Position numbers and translations under genes: made by a program
Assembly (NCBI GenBank): GCA_040901795.1
Contig: JBBDYH010000093.1
Coordinates: 1-22,720, forward strand
Direction: 5' to 3'
DNA: 22,720 bases
Source of the DNA: JBBDYH01 sp040901795
GTDB taxonomy: Bacteria > Planctomycetota > Planctomycetia > Pirellulales > JALHPA01
Part shown: positions 16,801 through 22,720 of the stretch, piece after piece
Layout of the letters: each line of letters starts with the position of its first letter
Position numbering within the stretch: the first letter of the stretch is position 1
Notes under the pieces: generated by a model
What the model saw: only the letters and a program-made list of their open reading frames with translations
What the model was told of the DNA's origin: nothing
The model's database searches: none

Positions 16801-17308
16801 CGCAGAATGGCAGAGCGGCGCGACTCTACCCGATCCGAAAACCGGTTGGGCGATGGTCTCAGCCGAAGGAGGCCACCCGGGGAATGATTCGGCTCAGGGC
16901 GCAATCCGTCGCTGGGTCGCGCCTCGCGACGGCACGGTCAAGATCGAAGGATCTCTTGCGACCCGCATCAGCGCCAGCAAGGACGGCGTGCGTGGGCGGA
17001 TCGTCGGCAGCCGCGCAGGCTTAGTGGGCGAGTGGATTGCAGAACCCAAGAAAGAAGCGCAAGAAACCGCTGTCGCAGGGTTTGGAATCACAGCCGGCGA
17101 TACAGTTGATTTTGTCGTTGACCTGCGCGCCGACGCAGAGAACGACCGCTTCGCGTGGAATGTGGTCGTTGAACTTACCGCCGAAGGCCAGGCGACGCGG
17201 TGGGACTCGGTCGCTACCTTCCGCGAGCCGCGCGCCCAGCCGCTCGAGGTCTGGGCACGCTATGCCCAGGTGCTGCTGTTGAGTAATGAGTTCGTGTTTG
17301 TGGATTGA
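13883..17308 (+). CDS. PSCyt1-DUF1549-DUF1553 planctomycete cytochrome-domain protein
   Basis: 1141 residues from ATG at 13883; a GTG at 13856 is also in frame, but MKCRDYKLARFVLQCAV makes the better signal-sequence start. Residues about 60-150 are PSCyt1 with heme site CIECH (71-75) and a distal KMPPNGKL. About 194-395 is DUF1549 (DRFVLARLEA, AYFDLIGLPP, HYGERWGRYWLDLARY) ending in a second heme-like site CARCHDHKFDPI (372-376). About 690-930 is DUF1553 (NPLTARVFVNRVWAGHFG, RRLDWEATRDALLAASGNLD, LNGPFVVERAEAL). The last 200 residues look beta-rich and may be a binding domain. Exported and probably heme-bound; proposed roles of the family in polysaccharide breakdown are not proven. The usual DUF1501 partner does not follow. 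Confidence 0.93.
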   Translation: MKCRDYKLARFVLQCAVCGPLLCVLAMFGAFAGKAAPLASDQPRGLVTSTSTAAAGDFFEAKIRPLLLSRCIECHGATKQESGLRLDSRESIVQGNDEGPVVLLKKPEKSRLLVAVRGEGEIKMPPNGKLTADEVAALTEWVKLGLPWPESKNASGVLDPAEAIAAKTKQHWAFLPVQLPAMPAVQHEAWVQSPIDRFVLARLEAADLPPSPPADRRTLIRRAYFDLIGLPPTTAEINEFQLDNSPDAFAKVVDRLLASPHYGERWGRYWLDLARYSDTKGYIFNEDRNFPHAYTYRDWVIRALNDDLPYDQFLVQQLAADCLSADRPEQEPALAAMGFLTLGRRFLGIKPDIIDDRIDVVFRSTMALTVSCARCHDHKFDPIPTADYYSLYGVFDAAVEKQVPIEKMTAEYEKGLREHERQVAQTLSEGHAKVAADLRANVAGYLLAAHEANQRGAPRTDDYDFVPFFGQMNPFFVNRWRTFLDETAERVDPVMMPFHTFGALRADEFGPAASELAQRIAANDDADPRRRINPLVARLFDAEPPKSLAEVAERYATLLNDVSAEWEKLVAAAGESSQPPPTKLADADREQLRLIFYGPFAPTNVPTRDVELLLDQKTKDKVAELKRKLAAYAAGPGAPRQAMILAEIEPAYNPRIFVRGNASRPGAEVLRQFLRVVTPNRQPFEHKSGRLEMARSIASQDNPLTARVFVNRVWAGHFGAPLVRTASDFGLRSEPPSHPELLDYLARTFMDDGWSIKRLHRRIMLTSAYQQSSDPRPDGAARDPENRLLWRMNRRRLDWEATRDALLAASGNLDRALGGPAIEITQRPFAHRRTVYARIERQNLPGLFRAFDFASPDAHAPQRFTTTVPQQALFLLNGPFVVERAEALASRDELSAREGAAERIRRMYAIIFARKPTTKELSLGLQFVAQPNTMPPPLSANALLAEAWQYGYGAYDEAGKRVQSFTPFTHFTGAEWQSGATLPDPKTGWAMVSAEGGHPGNDSAQGAIRRWVAPRDGTVKIEGSLATRISASKDGVRGRIVGSRAGLVGEWIAEPKKEAQETAVAGFGITAGDTVDFVVDLRADAENDRFAWNVVVELTAEGQATRWDSVATFREPRAQPLEVWARYAQVLLLSNEFVFVD

Positions 17309-17361
17309 TTAATTGTTTGTAAAATGGCTTCAAGAGACAGCTACAAGCAAAGGCTCGAACG

Positions 17362-17562
17362 ATGGCAACTGCTCAAGAAGTGTTCGCCTCAGCAGTCCTG
17401 GGACTTGCGCCACAAGAACGACTTCGGCTGGCCGCCTTGATTCTTGAAGACTTAACTGCGAAGAGCAATGGCGGTGTGGATTGGTCGGACTCTTGGAGCG
17501 ACGAGGACATTGCGGACATGAGTGCATTTAGCGCCCAACAATTCGAATCACGCGAACGTTAA
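17362..17562 (+). CDS. Antitoxin of MazF-type pair
   Basis: 66 residues. An N-terminal helical part (LAPQERLRLAALILEDL) is followed by an acidic tail (VDWSDSWSDEDIADMSAFSAQQF), the layout of small antitoxins that sit before MazF/PemK toxins. It starts 53 bp after the PSCyt1 gene. Its stop codon TAA at 17560-17562 is followed at once by GGAG, so the toxin's ribosome site overlaps the antitoxin's end, which implies coupled translation. A weak promoter (TTGTGG, 16 bp, TAAAAT at 17320) may serve the pair. No classic DNA-binding motif is obvious in the sequence. Confidence 0.75.
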   Translation: MATAQEVFASAVLGLAPQERLRLAALILEDLTAKSNGGVDWSDSWSDEDIADMSAFSAQQFESRER

Positions 17563-17573
17563 GGAGCGGCGCC

Positions 17574-17900
17574 TTGGTGACCGCTGGCGATGTCGTCGTA
17601 ACGCTTTTCCCGGGAGCGCAGACTACGAAACGTCGTCCTGCGATCGTCCTCTCTTCGGATGATTACCACAGATATCGACCTGACGTCATCATTGGGCTGG
17701 TCACAAGCCAGACGTCAATTGCCACCGCCCCCTCGGATTGCGAGTTGCAAGACTGGTCGCAAGCTGGCCTTCGCGTGGCTTCCGCGTTTCGTGGGTACTT
17801 GTTTACGACGCTTACCTCAAACGTGATTTCCATCGGGCGCTTATCTGACCGCGATTGGGCGGCGGTGCGAAAATGCGTGTCGTCGGCACTCGTCACGTAG
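17574..17900 (+). CDS. MazF/PemK-like mRNA interferase toxin
   Basis: 108 residues from TTG at 17574 (or GTG at 17577); AAGGAG at 17561-17566 sits at good distance from either. MVTAGDVVVTLFPGAQTTKRRPAIVLSSDDYHRYRPDVIIGLVTSQ matches the PemK/MazF start: GDVV, the xRPAIVLS core with its conserved Arg and Ser, then the Thr-Ser strand. It lies 11 bp behind the antitoxin. Expected to be a ribosome-independent endoribonuclease held inactive by the partner. The length is typical of the family and no damage is visible, so the module is probably functional. Confidence 0.87.
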   Translation: MVTAGDVVVTLFPGAQTTKRRPAIVLSSDDYHRYRPDVIIGLVTSQTSIATAPSDCELQDWSQAGLRVASAFRGYLFTTLTSNVISIGRLSDRDWAAVRKCVSSALVT

Positions 17901-17994
17901 TACGATTCTTGCCGCGCTATACCGATGACACCATAAATACCCAATCCAACGTTTGTAACGGGTGGCTGAGGGCAGATTCTGGCGAATGATCGTG

Positions 17995-18010
17995 CCGCGC
18001 CGCGGCGCGG
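17995..18010. repeat. Perfect 16-bp GC palindrome
   Basis: CCGCGCCGCGGCGCGG equals its own reverse complement. It lies in the gap between the MazF gene and the next small gene. No T-run follows directly, so it is not a classic intrinsic terminator. A second hairpin (GGAATGGA at 18106-18113, TCCATTCC at 18127-18134) lies 22 bp before the next start codon. Confidence 0.6.
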
Positions 18011-18155
18011 AGTTTCGCTTCGTTTGATTCCAGAACTCCGCCGATACCATTGCCTGGGAACCACGGCGAAACCGGGAAACCGGCGATCTGTGGCTCCGCC
18101 TAAGAGGAATGGAATCCTCGGTCCTTTCCATTCCCCTTACCCGATAGATTTGCCC

Positions 18156-18488
18156 ATGCCCAAGGACACTTTTCGCGTCGTCACGCGCGGCGCTGACGGC
18201 AAGCTCCGGATTCGCGACTACAGCGAGCCGGACGTTCTTTACCGGCTGCACACCCAGATCGGCATCGACGATTGCAGCACCGATTTGGGTCTTCGCGGAC
18301 TGCCGGTCTTTCGCGGCCTGATCGGCCCCATGCCCGAAGGGAAGAACATCATCCGCTACGAGTCGCCCGATGTGTTCGAGGCGTTGACCAAAGAGTGGAG
18401 TAATACCAAGAACACGCGGCGCTCGCGCGCCAAACCGGTGGAGCAACCGCTCAGCGAAAGCGCGGAGAACGTCGAACTGCCCGCGTGA
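18156..18488 (+). CDS. Hypothetical small protein
   Basis: 110 residues from ATG at 18156. The open frame reaches back to 18024, but MPKDTFRVVTRGADGKLRIRD looks like a natural start and the upstream part looks like leader sequence with hairpins. Content: a beta-rich basic N-terminal half (RIRDYSEPDVLYRLHTQIG, LRGLPVFRGLIGPM, IIRYESPDVFEALTKEW) and a low-complexity C-terminal tail. No signal peptide or membrane segment. I do not recognise the family. It is convergent with the following minus-strand gene, with 10 bp between them. Confidence 0.65.
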   Translation: MPKDTFRVVTRGADGKLRIRDYSEPDVLYRLHTQIGIDDCSTDLGLRGLPVFRGLIGPMPEGKNIIRYESPDVFEALTKEWSNTKNTRRSRAKPVEQPLSESAENVELPA

Positions 18489-18498
18489 GGCATGCCGG

Positions 18499-19068
18499 CT
18501 ACTTGTACTGCTTCACGCCGCCGAACGTTTCTTGACGCGCCACTGCGGTTTGCGGCGACGTGCCCATTGGGCCGCCCCCGGTGGCCGTTCCGATCACCAT
18601 CTTGCTGACATGCTCTTCGGTGGCCATCAGCGTGGTGGTCCGCGGAATGCGTACGGTCTGCTGTTCCGGCACCCAAGTGCGCTGCGCGATCGGTACGCTA
18701 TACGGCTCCTGGCGCGCTTCCCAGCGCGTGACCGGCACATAGCGGTAGGTCCAATACGGTGTGGCCAAAGGGTTCCAACGGTTCGCCAGATACAGCTCCT
18801 GGCGGTACTCCGTCACCGGCGTGAGGTACGTGCGGTAGTTCGTCTGCCACTGCGTATCGTAGCGCTCTCGATAGACCGTCTGTTGCTTCTCATCCCACTC
18901 GGTCTTCGAGACCGGCCGTTGGATCACCTGTTTGGTTACCTGATAGCGAACGTCGCCCTCTTCGACAATTTCGACGCTCGTCTGTCCCGCGGCCCAGCGA
19001 GTGGAGAAGGCCAGCGAGGCGCTCAACACCGCCAGTGAGAACGCGAGGCGACCAAAGGACGCAATCAT
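18499..19068 (-). CDS. Secreted Tyr/Trp/Arg-rich planctomycete hypothetical protein
   Basis: 189 residues. The ATG at 19068 follows GGAGGTG by five bases, a strong ribosome site. Residues 1-28 form a signal peptide (SLAVLSASLAFSTRWAAG). The mature part repeats short phrases with alternating aromatic and charged residues: RYQVTKQVIQRPVSKTEW, YRTYLTPVTEY, WTYRYVPVTRWEARQEPY, RTWVPEQQTVRIPRTTT. This suggests extended beta-structure. Proteins of this look occur in planctomycetes, but I know of no assigned function. Probably an extracytoplasmic structural or cell-wall-associated protein (inference). Confidence 0.75.
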   Translation of the reverse strand: MIASFGRLAFSLAVLSASLAFSTRWAAGQTSVEIVEEGDVRYQVTKQVIQRPVSKTEWDEKQQTVYRERYDTQWQTNYRTYLTPVTEYRQELYLANRWNPLATPYWTYRYVPVTRWEARQEPYSVPIAQRTWVPEQQTVRIPRTTTLMATEEHVSKMVIGTATGGGPMGTSPQTAVARQETFGGVKQYK

Positions 19069-19269
19069 CAGGGCACCTCCGACGCGTAAGAAGCCACCGC
19101 TCTTACCGAGCGTCGCCGCTTAGCCCCCGCTCAGCGGCATGGCATATGACCCTCGTTCTTATCGGCAAATACCCTGCAATCGCTTGAGGCGAGGCACTGG
19201 ACGCTAGCTCGATCATGCGCTTATCCCCTATATTGGGGGCGCCAAAAGCACTGTTTGTGGAGCCGCCAT

Positions 19270-19518
19270 TTGATCACCGACGAATTCCTGGGCATATTGC
19301 GCTGTCCCGAAAGCCGCCAGCCGCTCAAACGCAGCGACGCCCAGCTCGTCGCCAAGGTCAACCGCGAGATCGCCGCTGGCCGGCTCCGCAATCGCGCCGG
19401 CCACACGGTCGTCAAGCCGGTTGACGGCTTGCTCGTTCGCGAGGACGACCACCTGGCTTACCCGATGATCGATGACATTCCCATCCTCTTGGCCGACGAG
19501 GCGGTGGAGCTGACATGA
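19270..19518 (+). CDS. Trm112-like (UPF0434 family) small protein
   Basis: 82 residues from TTG at 19270, chosen because GGAG sits seven bases upstream and ITDEFLGILRCPESRQPLKR then aligns with the usual Trm112-type start. A TTG at 19255 would add five residues. The C-terminal VNPVDGLL-like part (VKPVDGLLVREDDHLAYPMIDDIPILLADEAVEL) is the family's hallmark. In this family the zinc-ribbon cysteines are often lost, and here only C of RCPES remains. Bacterial members are thought to assist methyltransferases or act as small folding partners. Its stop overlaps the HIT gene start (ATGA), so the two are translationally coupled. Confidence 0.83.
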   Translation: MITDEFLGILRCPESRQPLKRSDAQLVAKVNREIAAGRLRNRAGHTVVKPVDGLLVREDDHLAYPMIDDIPILLADEAVELT

Positions 19519-19853
19519 CAATCTTCCAGCGAATTATTGACCGCGAGATCCCGGCCGATATCGTCTACGAGGACGACCGCTGCCTCGCGTTCCGCGACGT
19601 CAAACCGCAGGCGCCCACGCACGTGCTGGTGATCCCCAAACAAGAAATCGCCTCGGTCAACGCGATTGCCGATGCCGACGGCGAGATCATTGCGCATCTT
19701 TGGAGGGTGATCCGGGACCTTGCCCGGCAGTTGCAGCTCGATAAGCGGGGCTACCGGGTGGTAGTCAACTGCGGTCCCGAGGCGGGCCAGACGGTCGATC
19801 ACCTCCACTTTCACCTGCTGGGCGGGCGCGAGCTGGGCTGGCCGCCGGGGTAA
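19515..19853 (+). CDS. HIT/HINT family nucleotide hydrolase or transferase
   Basis: 112 residues. The histidine triad reads HLHFHLLGG with H96, H98 and H100. Upstream are the family's IFQRIIDREIPADIVYEDD start, AFRDVKPQAPTHVLVIPK and YRVVVNCGPEAGQTVDHLH. Length and motifs fit HinT-type purine nucleoside phosphoramidases. ATG at 19515 overlaps the preceding stop by four bases. Cytosolic housekeeping enzyme; no anomaly seen. Confidence 0.95.
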   Translation: MTIFQRIIDREIPADIVYEDDRCLAFRDVKPQAPTHVLVIPKQEIASVNAIADADGEIIAHLWRVIRDLARQLQLDKRGYRVVVNCGPEAGQTVDHLHFHLLGGRELGWPPG

Positions 19854-20012
19854 CCGATTCTTACCAGGCCAGTAGTAAGTAGTGCATCATTGACCCGTGG
19901 CGGAGTGTGGAGATTACTTCAATGGTGAGTATGCAACAATTACAGCCGATACTGTTTTCCGGCGATTCTGAATCCGAGCGCCAACGCGCAAGCCGCTGTC
20001 ACGCTCAGGTCC

Positions 20013-20029
20013 GAAGTCTGGGCGACTTC
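20013..20029. repeat. Short hairpin (GAAGTC/GACTTC)
   Basis: GAAGTCTGGGCGACTTC forms a 6-bp stem with a 5-base loop in the 252-bp gap after the HIT gene. The surrounding bases look like another interspersed repeat, which I cannot verify. The rest of this gap holds no credible gene. Confidence 0.5.
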
Positions 20030-20105
20030 AGCTACGCGTTGCTTGCCCTTTGTCCTCCCCGCGGCTTTTGTTATCCTCCTGCCTTCCCAGGGCAAGGACT
20101 CACGG

Positions 20106-20951
20106 ATGCTAGCGCGGGCCGTTCCACCAAAAACCAAGACGATCGCCGCTCGCGCCTGCGCATCGCTTGCGCTCGTCACGCTGATCTTCTTCGCCGGTTG
20201 CGCGACATTCGACGCCAGATCCTCGGCGCCTCCGCTACCCGACCGGCACGGCGTCGTGCTCGATCAACTCATCGTCCACAGCAACTTCGAACTTCCCGGT
20301 CAGCACCGGCTACTCCAGGAACTCAACGCCCAGCGCGCCGACCTGAGCAGCAAGCTCGCGTTGCCAATCTCTGACGAGCCGATTCACGTCTATCTGTTTG
20401 CCGATGCCGAGCGGTTCGGGCAGTTCATGAACCGCCGCTTTCCGCACTTCCCAGACCGGCGGGCGTTCTTCGTCGAGACCGACACCAGGCTCACCGTCTA
20501 TGCGCAGTGGGGGGACCGAGTCGCCGAAGATCTGCGTCATGAGGTCGCCCATGGATATCTGCACGCGGTCGTACAGAACCTGCCGTTGTGGCTCGACGAA
20601 GGGCTGGCCGAATACTTCGAAGTGCCGCGCGGGACGTACGGCATGAACCGCCCGCACGTCGAGGAACTGATCGCGCTGGCCAAACAGGGCCGCTGGTCGC
20701 CGAACCTCCGCCGCCTGGAGGCGCTCACTTCGCCGGCCCAAATGTCACAGCCCGAATACGCCGAATCCTGGCTGTGGATTCAATGGTTGCTGGAGTCCGA
20801 GCCGAGGCGGCGGCAACTCCTGCAGACCTACCTGGCCGACCTCCGCCGCGACGCCGCCATCCCGCCGTTATCGATGTATCTGCGCCAACTCGGCGGCAAT
20901 CCCGAAGCGATGGTCGTTGAGCATTTGCGCGTATTGGAAGCGAAGCAGTAG
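20106..20951 (+). CDS. Lipoprotein with HExxH metalloprotease-like domain (DUF1570-like)
   Basis: 281 residues from ATG at 20106, with AAGGA eight bases upstream; the frame opens at 20043 but that extension lacks a ribosome site. LALVTLIFFAGCATF is a lipoprotein signal with the lipidated Cys in FAGC. The catalytic region reads LRHEVAHGYLHAVVQNLPLWLDEGLAEYFE: H145, E146 and H149 are the HExxH zinc site and E169 the likely third ligand in the gluzincin manner. Family members of this type (DUF1570) are exported planctomycete proteins with unknown substrates. It converges with the dehydrogenase gene, 15 bp away. Confidence 0.85.
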   Translation: MLARAVPPKTKTIAARACASLALVTLIFFAGCATFDARSSAPPLPDRHGVVLDQLIVHSNFELPGQHRLLQELNAQRADLSSKLALPISDEPIHVYLFADAERFGQFMNRRFPHFPDRRAFFVETDTRLTVYAQWGDRVAEDLRHEVAHGYLHAVVQNLPLWLDEGLAEYFEVPRGTYGMNRPHVEELIALAKQGRWSPNLRRLEALTSPAQMSQPEYAESWLWIQWLLESEPRRRQLLQTYLADLRRDAAIPPLSMYLRQLGGNPEAMVVEHLRVLEAKQ

Positions 20952-20966
20952 AGGGCTGCTCGCCAA

Positions 20967-22034
20967 TCACAGCGCCTGGCACACCAGATCGCCGACTTGC
21001 TGCGTGCTGTAGCCCATTTTGCCGGCCGCCTGGCTCTTCATTTTTGTGCCGGTGACGTGCATGATGGCCTTCAAGATGCGATCCGCGGCGCGCTTGTGCC
21101 CCTGTTGTTCCAGCAGCATGCTCATGGCGTTGATTGCGGCAATCGGATTGATGACGTTCTGGCCGGTATACTTCGGCGCGCTGCCGCCCATCGGCTCGAA
21201 CATGCTCACGCCGCCGGCGTCGGGATTGATGTTGCCGCCGGCCGCCACGCCCAAGCCGCCTTGGATCACCGCCGCCAGGTCAGTGATGATGTCGCCGAAC
21301 ATGTTGGTGGTGACGATGACATCGTAGTAATCAGGGTTCTTGACCATCCACATGCAGCAGGCGTCGACGTGGTTGTAGTCGGCCTTGACGTCGGGGTACT
21401 GTTTGGCGACGTCCTGGAACGTACGCCACCAGAGGTCGTGACCGAAGGTCAGCACGTTGGTCTTGGCCACCAGCGTGAGCATTTTCTTGGGATTGTTGCG
21501 CTTCCGCGTGAACTCGAACGCCCAGCGGATGCAGCGTTCGCAACCTTTGCGCGTGTAGACGGCGGTCTGGCTGGCAACTTCGTCGGCCGTCCCCTTTTTG
21601 AGAAATCCGCCCGTGCCGCAGTACAAGTCCTCGGTGTTCTCGCGGACGACGACGAAATCAATGTCGTTCGGTCCGCGGTCTTTGAGCGGAGTCTCGACGC
21701 CAGGAAACAACTTCACAGGGCGCAGATTGATGTACTGGTCGAGCTGGAACCGCAGCTCCAACAACAGACCCTTTTCGAGCACACCGGGCGGAACCTCCGG
21801 ATGACCGACCGCGCCCAAAAAAATCGCGTTAAACTTGCGGAGCTGTTCGACGGCGCCGGCGGGCAGCGTTTCCTGGGTGCGGAGATAGCGCTCGCCGCCG
21901 AAATCGAAGTTGGTCAGCTCATACTTAATCCCTTCGCTGGCGGCGATGGCCTTGAGGACTTTCAAGGCTTCGGCGGTGACTTCGGGGCCGGTGCCGTCGC
22001 CGGGGATAACAGCAATCTTGAGTGAATTGGTCAC
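20967..22034 (-). CDS. Isocitrate/isopropylmalate dehydrogenase family; probable 3-isopropylmalate dehydrogenase
   Basis: 355 residues from GTG at 22034. The family signature is clear: KIAVIPGDGTGPEVTAEALK start, INLRPVKLFPG, the metal-binding stretch TTNMFGDIITDLAAVIQGGLG, and EPMGGSAPKYTGQNVINPIA near the cofactor site. Such genes are usually annotated leuB in planctomycetes. However, the substrate-loop motif reads VVRENTEDLYCGTGG, closer to isocitrate or homoisocitrate dehydrogenases than to classic LeuB (RELTGGIYFG). The reaction is NAD(P)-dependent oxidative decarboxylation of a 2-hydroxyacid; the exact substrate is uncertain. Its start overlaps the upstream thermonuclease stop by four bases (GTGA), so the two are read as one operon. 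Confidence 0.9.
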   Translation of the reverse strand: MTNSLKIAVIPGDGTGPEVTAEALKVLKAIAASEGIKYELTNFDFGGERYLRTQETLPAGAVEQLRKFNAIFLGAVGHPEVPPGVLEKGLLLELRFQLDQYINLRPVKLFPGVETPLKDRGPNDIDFVVVRENTEDLYCGTGGFLKKGTADEVASQTAVYTRKGCERCIRWAFEFTRKRNNPKKMLTLVAKTNVLTFGHDLWWRTFQDVAKQYPDVKADYNHVDACCMWMVKNPDYYDVIVTTNMFGDIITDLAAVIQGGLGVAAGGNINPDAGGVSMFEPMGGSAPKYTGQNVINPIAAINAMSMLLEQQGHKRAADRILKAIMHVTGTKMKSQAAGKMGYSTQQVGDLVCQAL

Positions 22035-22666
22035 TGGTGCGGGTTGAGGGGTGAGGGGTGAGCAGCCCCGGTCGCCACGGCGACTCGCCTGTGGAGAGCC
22101 GGAAGGCCGGGGTTTGGCAAGCGTGAGAAGCGGCCAATTTTAGCAGCGAAGCGGTGCGTTGAAAACCGATCGACGTTGCTCTGCGGTTGCGCTTCGCGGC
22201 GCACCCAAACGCCGCGTCTTGCCTCGCGCGCCTCCAATTCGGCCGCGCGGAAGCGGCGTTTCATCGCATCGGAATACGAATATCCCAAACGAGCCTTCGC
22301 CAACCCGGCGCGAAGCAGTTCCTCGTTCAACAGCAGCTCTTCCTCGCTTGTGCGATCGACGTACCAAACGTAGGCCAGGAAGCGCCCATACTTGTCGATG
22401 CGCTCCTTGTCGAACTCCAACCGGACCTTGCCGTCTTCGGTGGCGCGTTCGACAAAGGCCTTGGCCTCTTGGGCGAAGGGTTGGTCTTCGCCGCCGCTGT
22501 TGGGCGAAAGTCTGGTCTCCGGCGTGTCGATGCCGATCAGACGTACGCGAGCGCCATTGGTCAGGCGCAGCGTGTCACCGTCGGTCACACGAACGACCGG
22601 ATACTCGCCGGCGTCGAGCTTCTCCGGCGTCTGATCACCTGAGAGTTGCCAGACGCGGAATCCCAC
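22031..22666 (-). CDS. Thermonuclease-like (SNase family) protein with unusual ends
   Basis: 211 residues from GTG at 22666. The SNase fold is clear: VVRVTDGDTLRLTNGARVRL, IGIDTPE with R42 and E50, and DKYGRFLAYVW with R95, matching the catalytic Arg/Glu/Arg set of staphylococcal nuclease. The core ends near GVWVRREAQ (about 160). The last 45 residues are encoded by repeat DNA and look non-native. At the N-terminus, only ALALVGFRVW precedes the domain before a TGA at about 22680, so the normal membrane anchor or signal may be lost, or a frameshift lies near the window edge. Probably exported or membrane-bound nuclease if intact. Coupled to the downstream dehydrogenase. Confidence 0.82.
   Translation of the reverse strand: MGFRVWQLSGDQTPEKLDAGEYPVVRVTDGDTLRLTNGARVRLIGIDTPETRLSPNSGGEDQPFAQEAKAFVERATEDGKVRLEFDKERIDKYGRFLAYVWYVDRTSEEELLLNEELLRAGLAKARLGYSYSDAMKRRFRAAELEAREARRGVWVRREAQPQSNVDRFSTHRFAAKIGRFSRLPNPGLPALHRRVAVATGAAHPSPLNPHQ
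22045..22112. repeat. TGAGGGG microrepeat and palindromic repeat in thermonuclease tail
   Basis: 22045-22062 is two and a half TGAGGGG units. 22066-22112 is a nested palindrome with outer CCCCGG/CCGGGG and an inner CCACGGCGACTCGCCTGTGG pairing with one indel. Both are read through as the final residues of the thermonuclease (LPALHRRVAVATGAAHPSP). Confidence 0.65.
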
Positions 22667-22720
22667 CAGGGCCAGCGCTCACTAAATTGTTTGTCCGGTG
22701 AGAGTTTCAATCAGGAAATC

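Noticed and set aside
19229..19234. TATATT as a -10 box for the Trm112-like gene
   Set aside because: No acceptable -35 element at 16-18 bp upstream.
19907..20374. 155-residue plus-strand ORF starting MEITSMVSMQQ
   Set aside because: It runs into the lipoprotein gene in another frame and loses protein-like character there; the first half lies over a likely repeat.

Overview
The window looks like chromosomal DNA of a planctomycete, probably of the Pirellulales type. This rests on gene families: a very large secreted repeat protein with the planctomycete LEPRxLL-type N-terminal signal, a PSCyt1-DUF1549-DUF1553 protein, a sugar dehydrogenase-cytochrome fusion, a zinc-ribbon/membrane protein, and several short palindromic repeats scattered in and between genes. 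The DNA is GC-rich, but visibly less so around 10.4-12.7 kb. No rRNA, complete tRNA, insertion sequence or CRISPR array was seen.

Layout. 1-3844 (minus) is most of a giant surface or secreted protein that runs off the left edge: LEPRxLL signal, beta-strand-rich repeats, a DUF11-like domain, then near-identical 97-residue Ig/cadherin-like repeats. 4119-7724 (minus) is a PQQ-type sugar dehydrogenase fused to a diheme cytochrome module and a C-terminal region I cannot assign. From 7987 to 18488 all genes are on the plus strand: a zinc-ribbon membrane protein; a DUF559-like nuclease; a small doubtful ORF followed by a tRNA-like T-arm sequence; an ATPase/TOPRIM gene pair with an 8-bp overlap; an MNT nucleotidyltransferase with a frame-disrupted HEPN partner; the PSCyt1-DUF1549-DUF1553 protein; an antitoxin/MazF-like pair; and a small hypothetical. 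After a minus-strand secreted protein (18499-19068), a plus-strand Trm112-like/HIT pair and a lipoprotein metalloprotease converge on a minus-strand operon: a thermonuclease-like gene, cut short near the right edge, coupled to an isopropylmalate/isocitrate-type dehydrogenase.

The most interesting stretch is 9.2-13.6 kb plus 17.36-17.9 kb, which has the look of a small defence/toxin-antitoxin island. Its core is an SMC/OLD-like ATPase followed by a DUF4435-like TOPRIM protein, the architecture of PARIS-like anti-phage systems. Next to it are a DUF559 nuclease, a decaying MNT/HEPN module and a MazF module. A second theme is that short palindromic repeats sit in frame inside coding sequences (GSDH fusion, zinc-ribbon protein, thermonuclease tail), where they appear to be translated as linkers. 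All family assignments are from reading motifs; no database search was possible.
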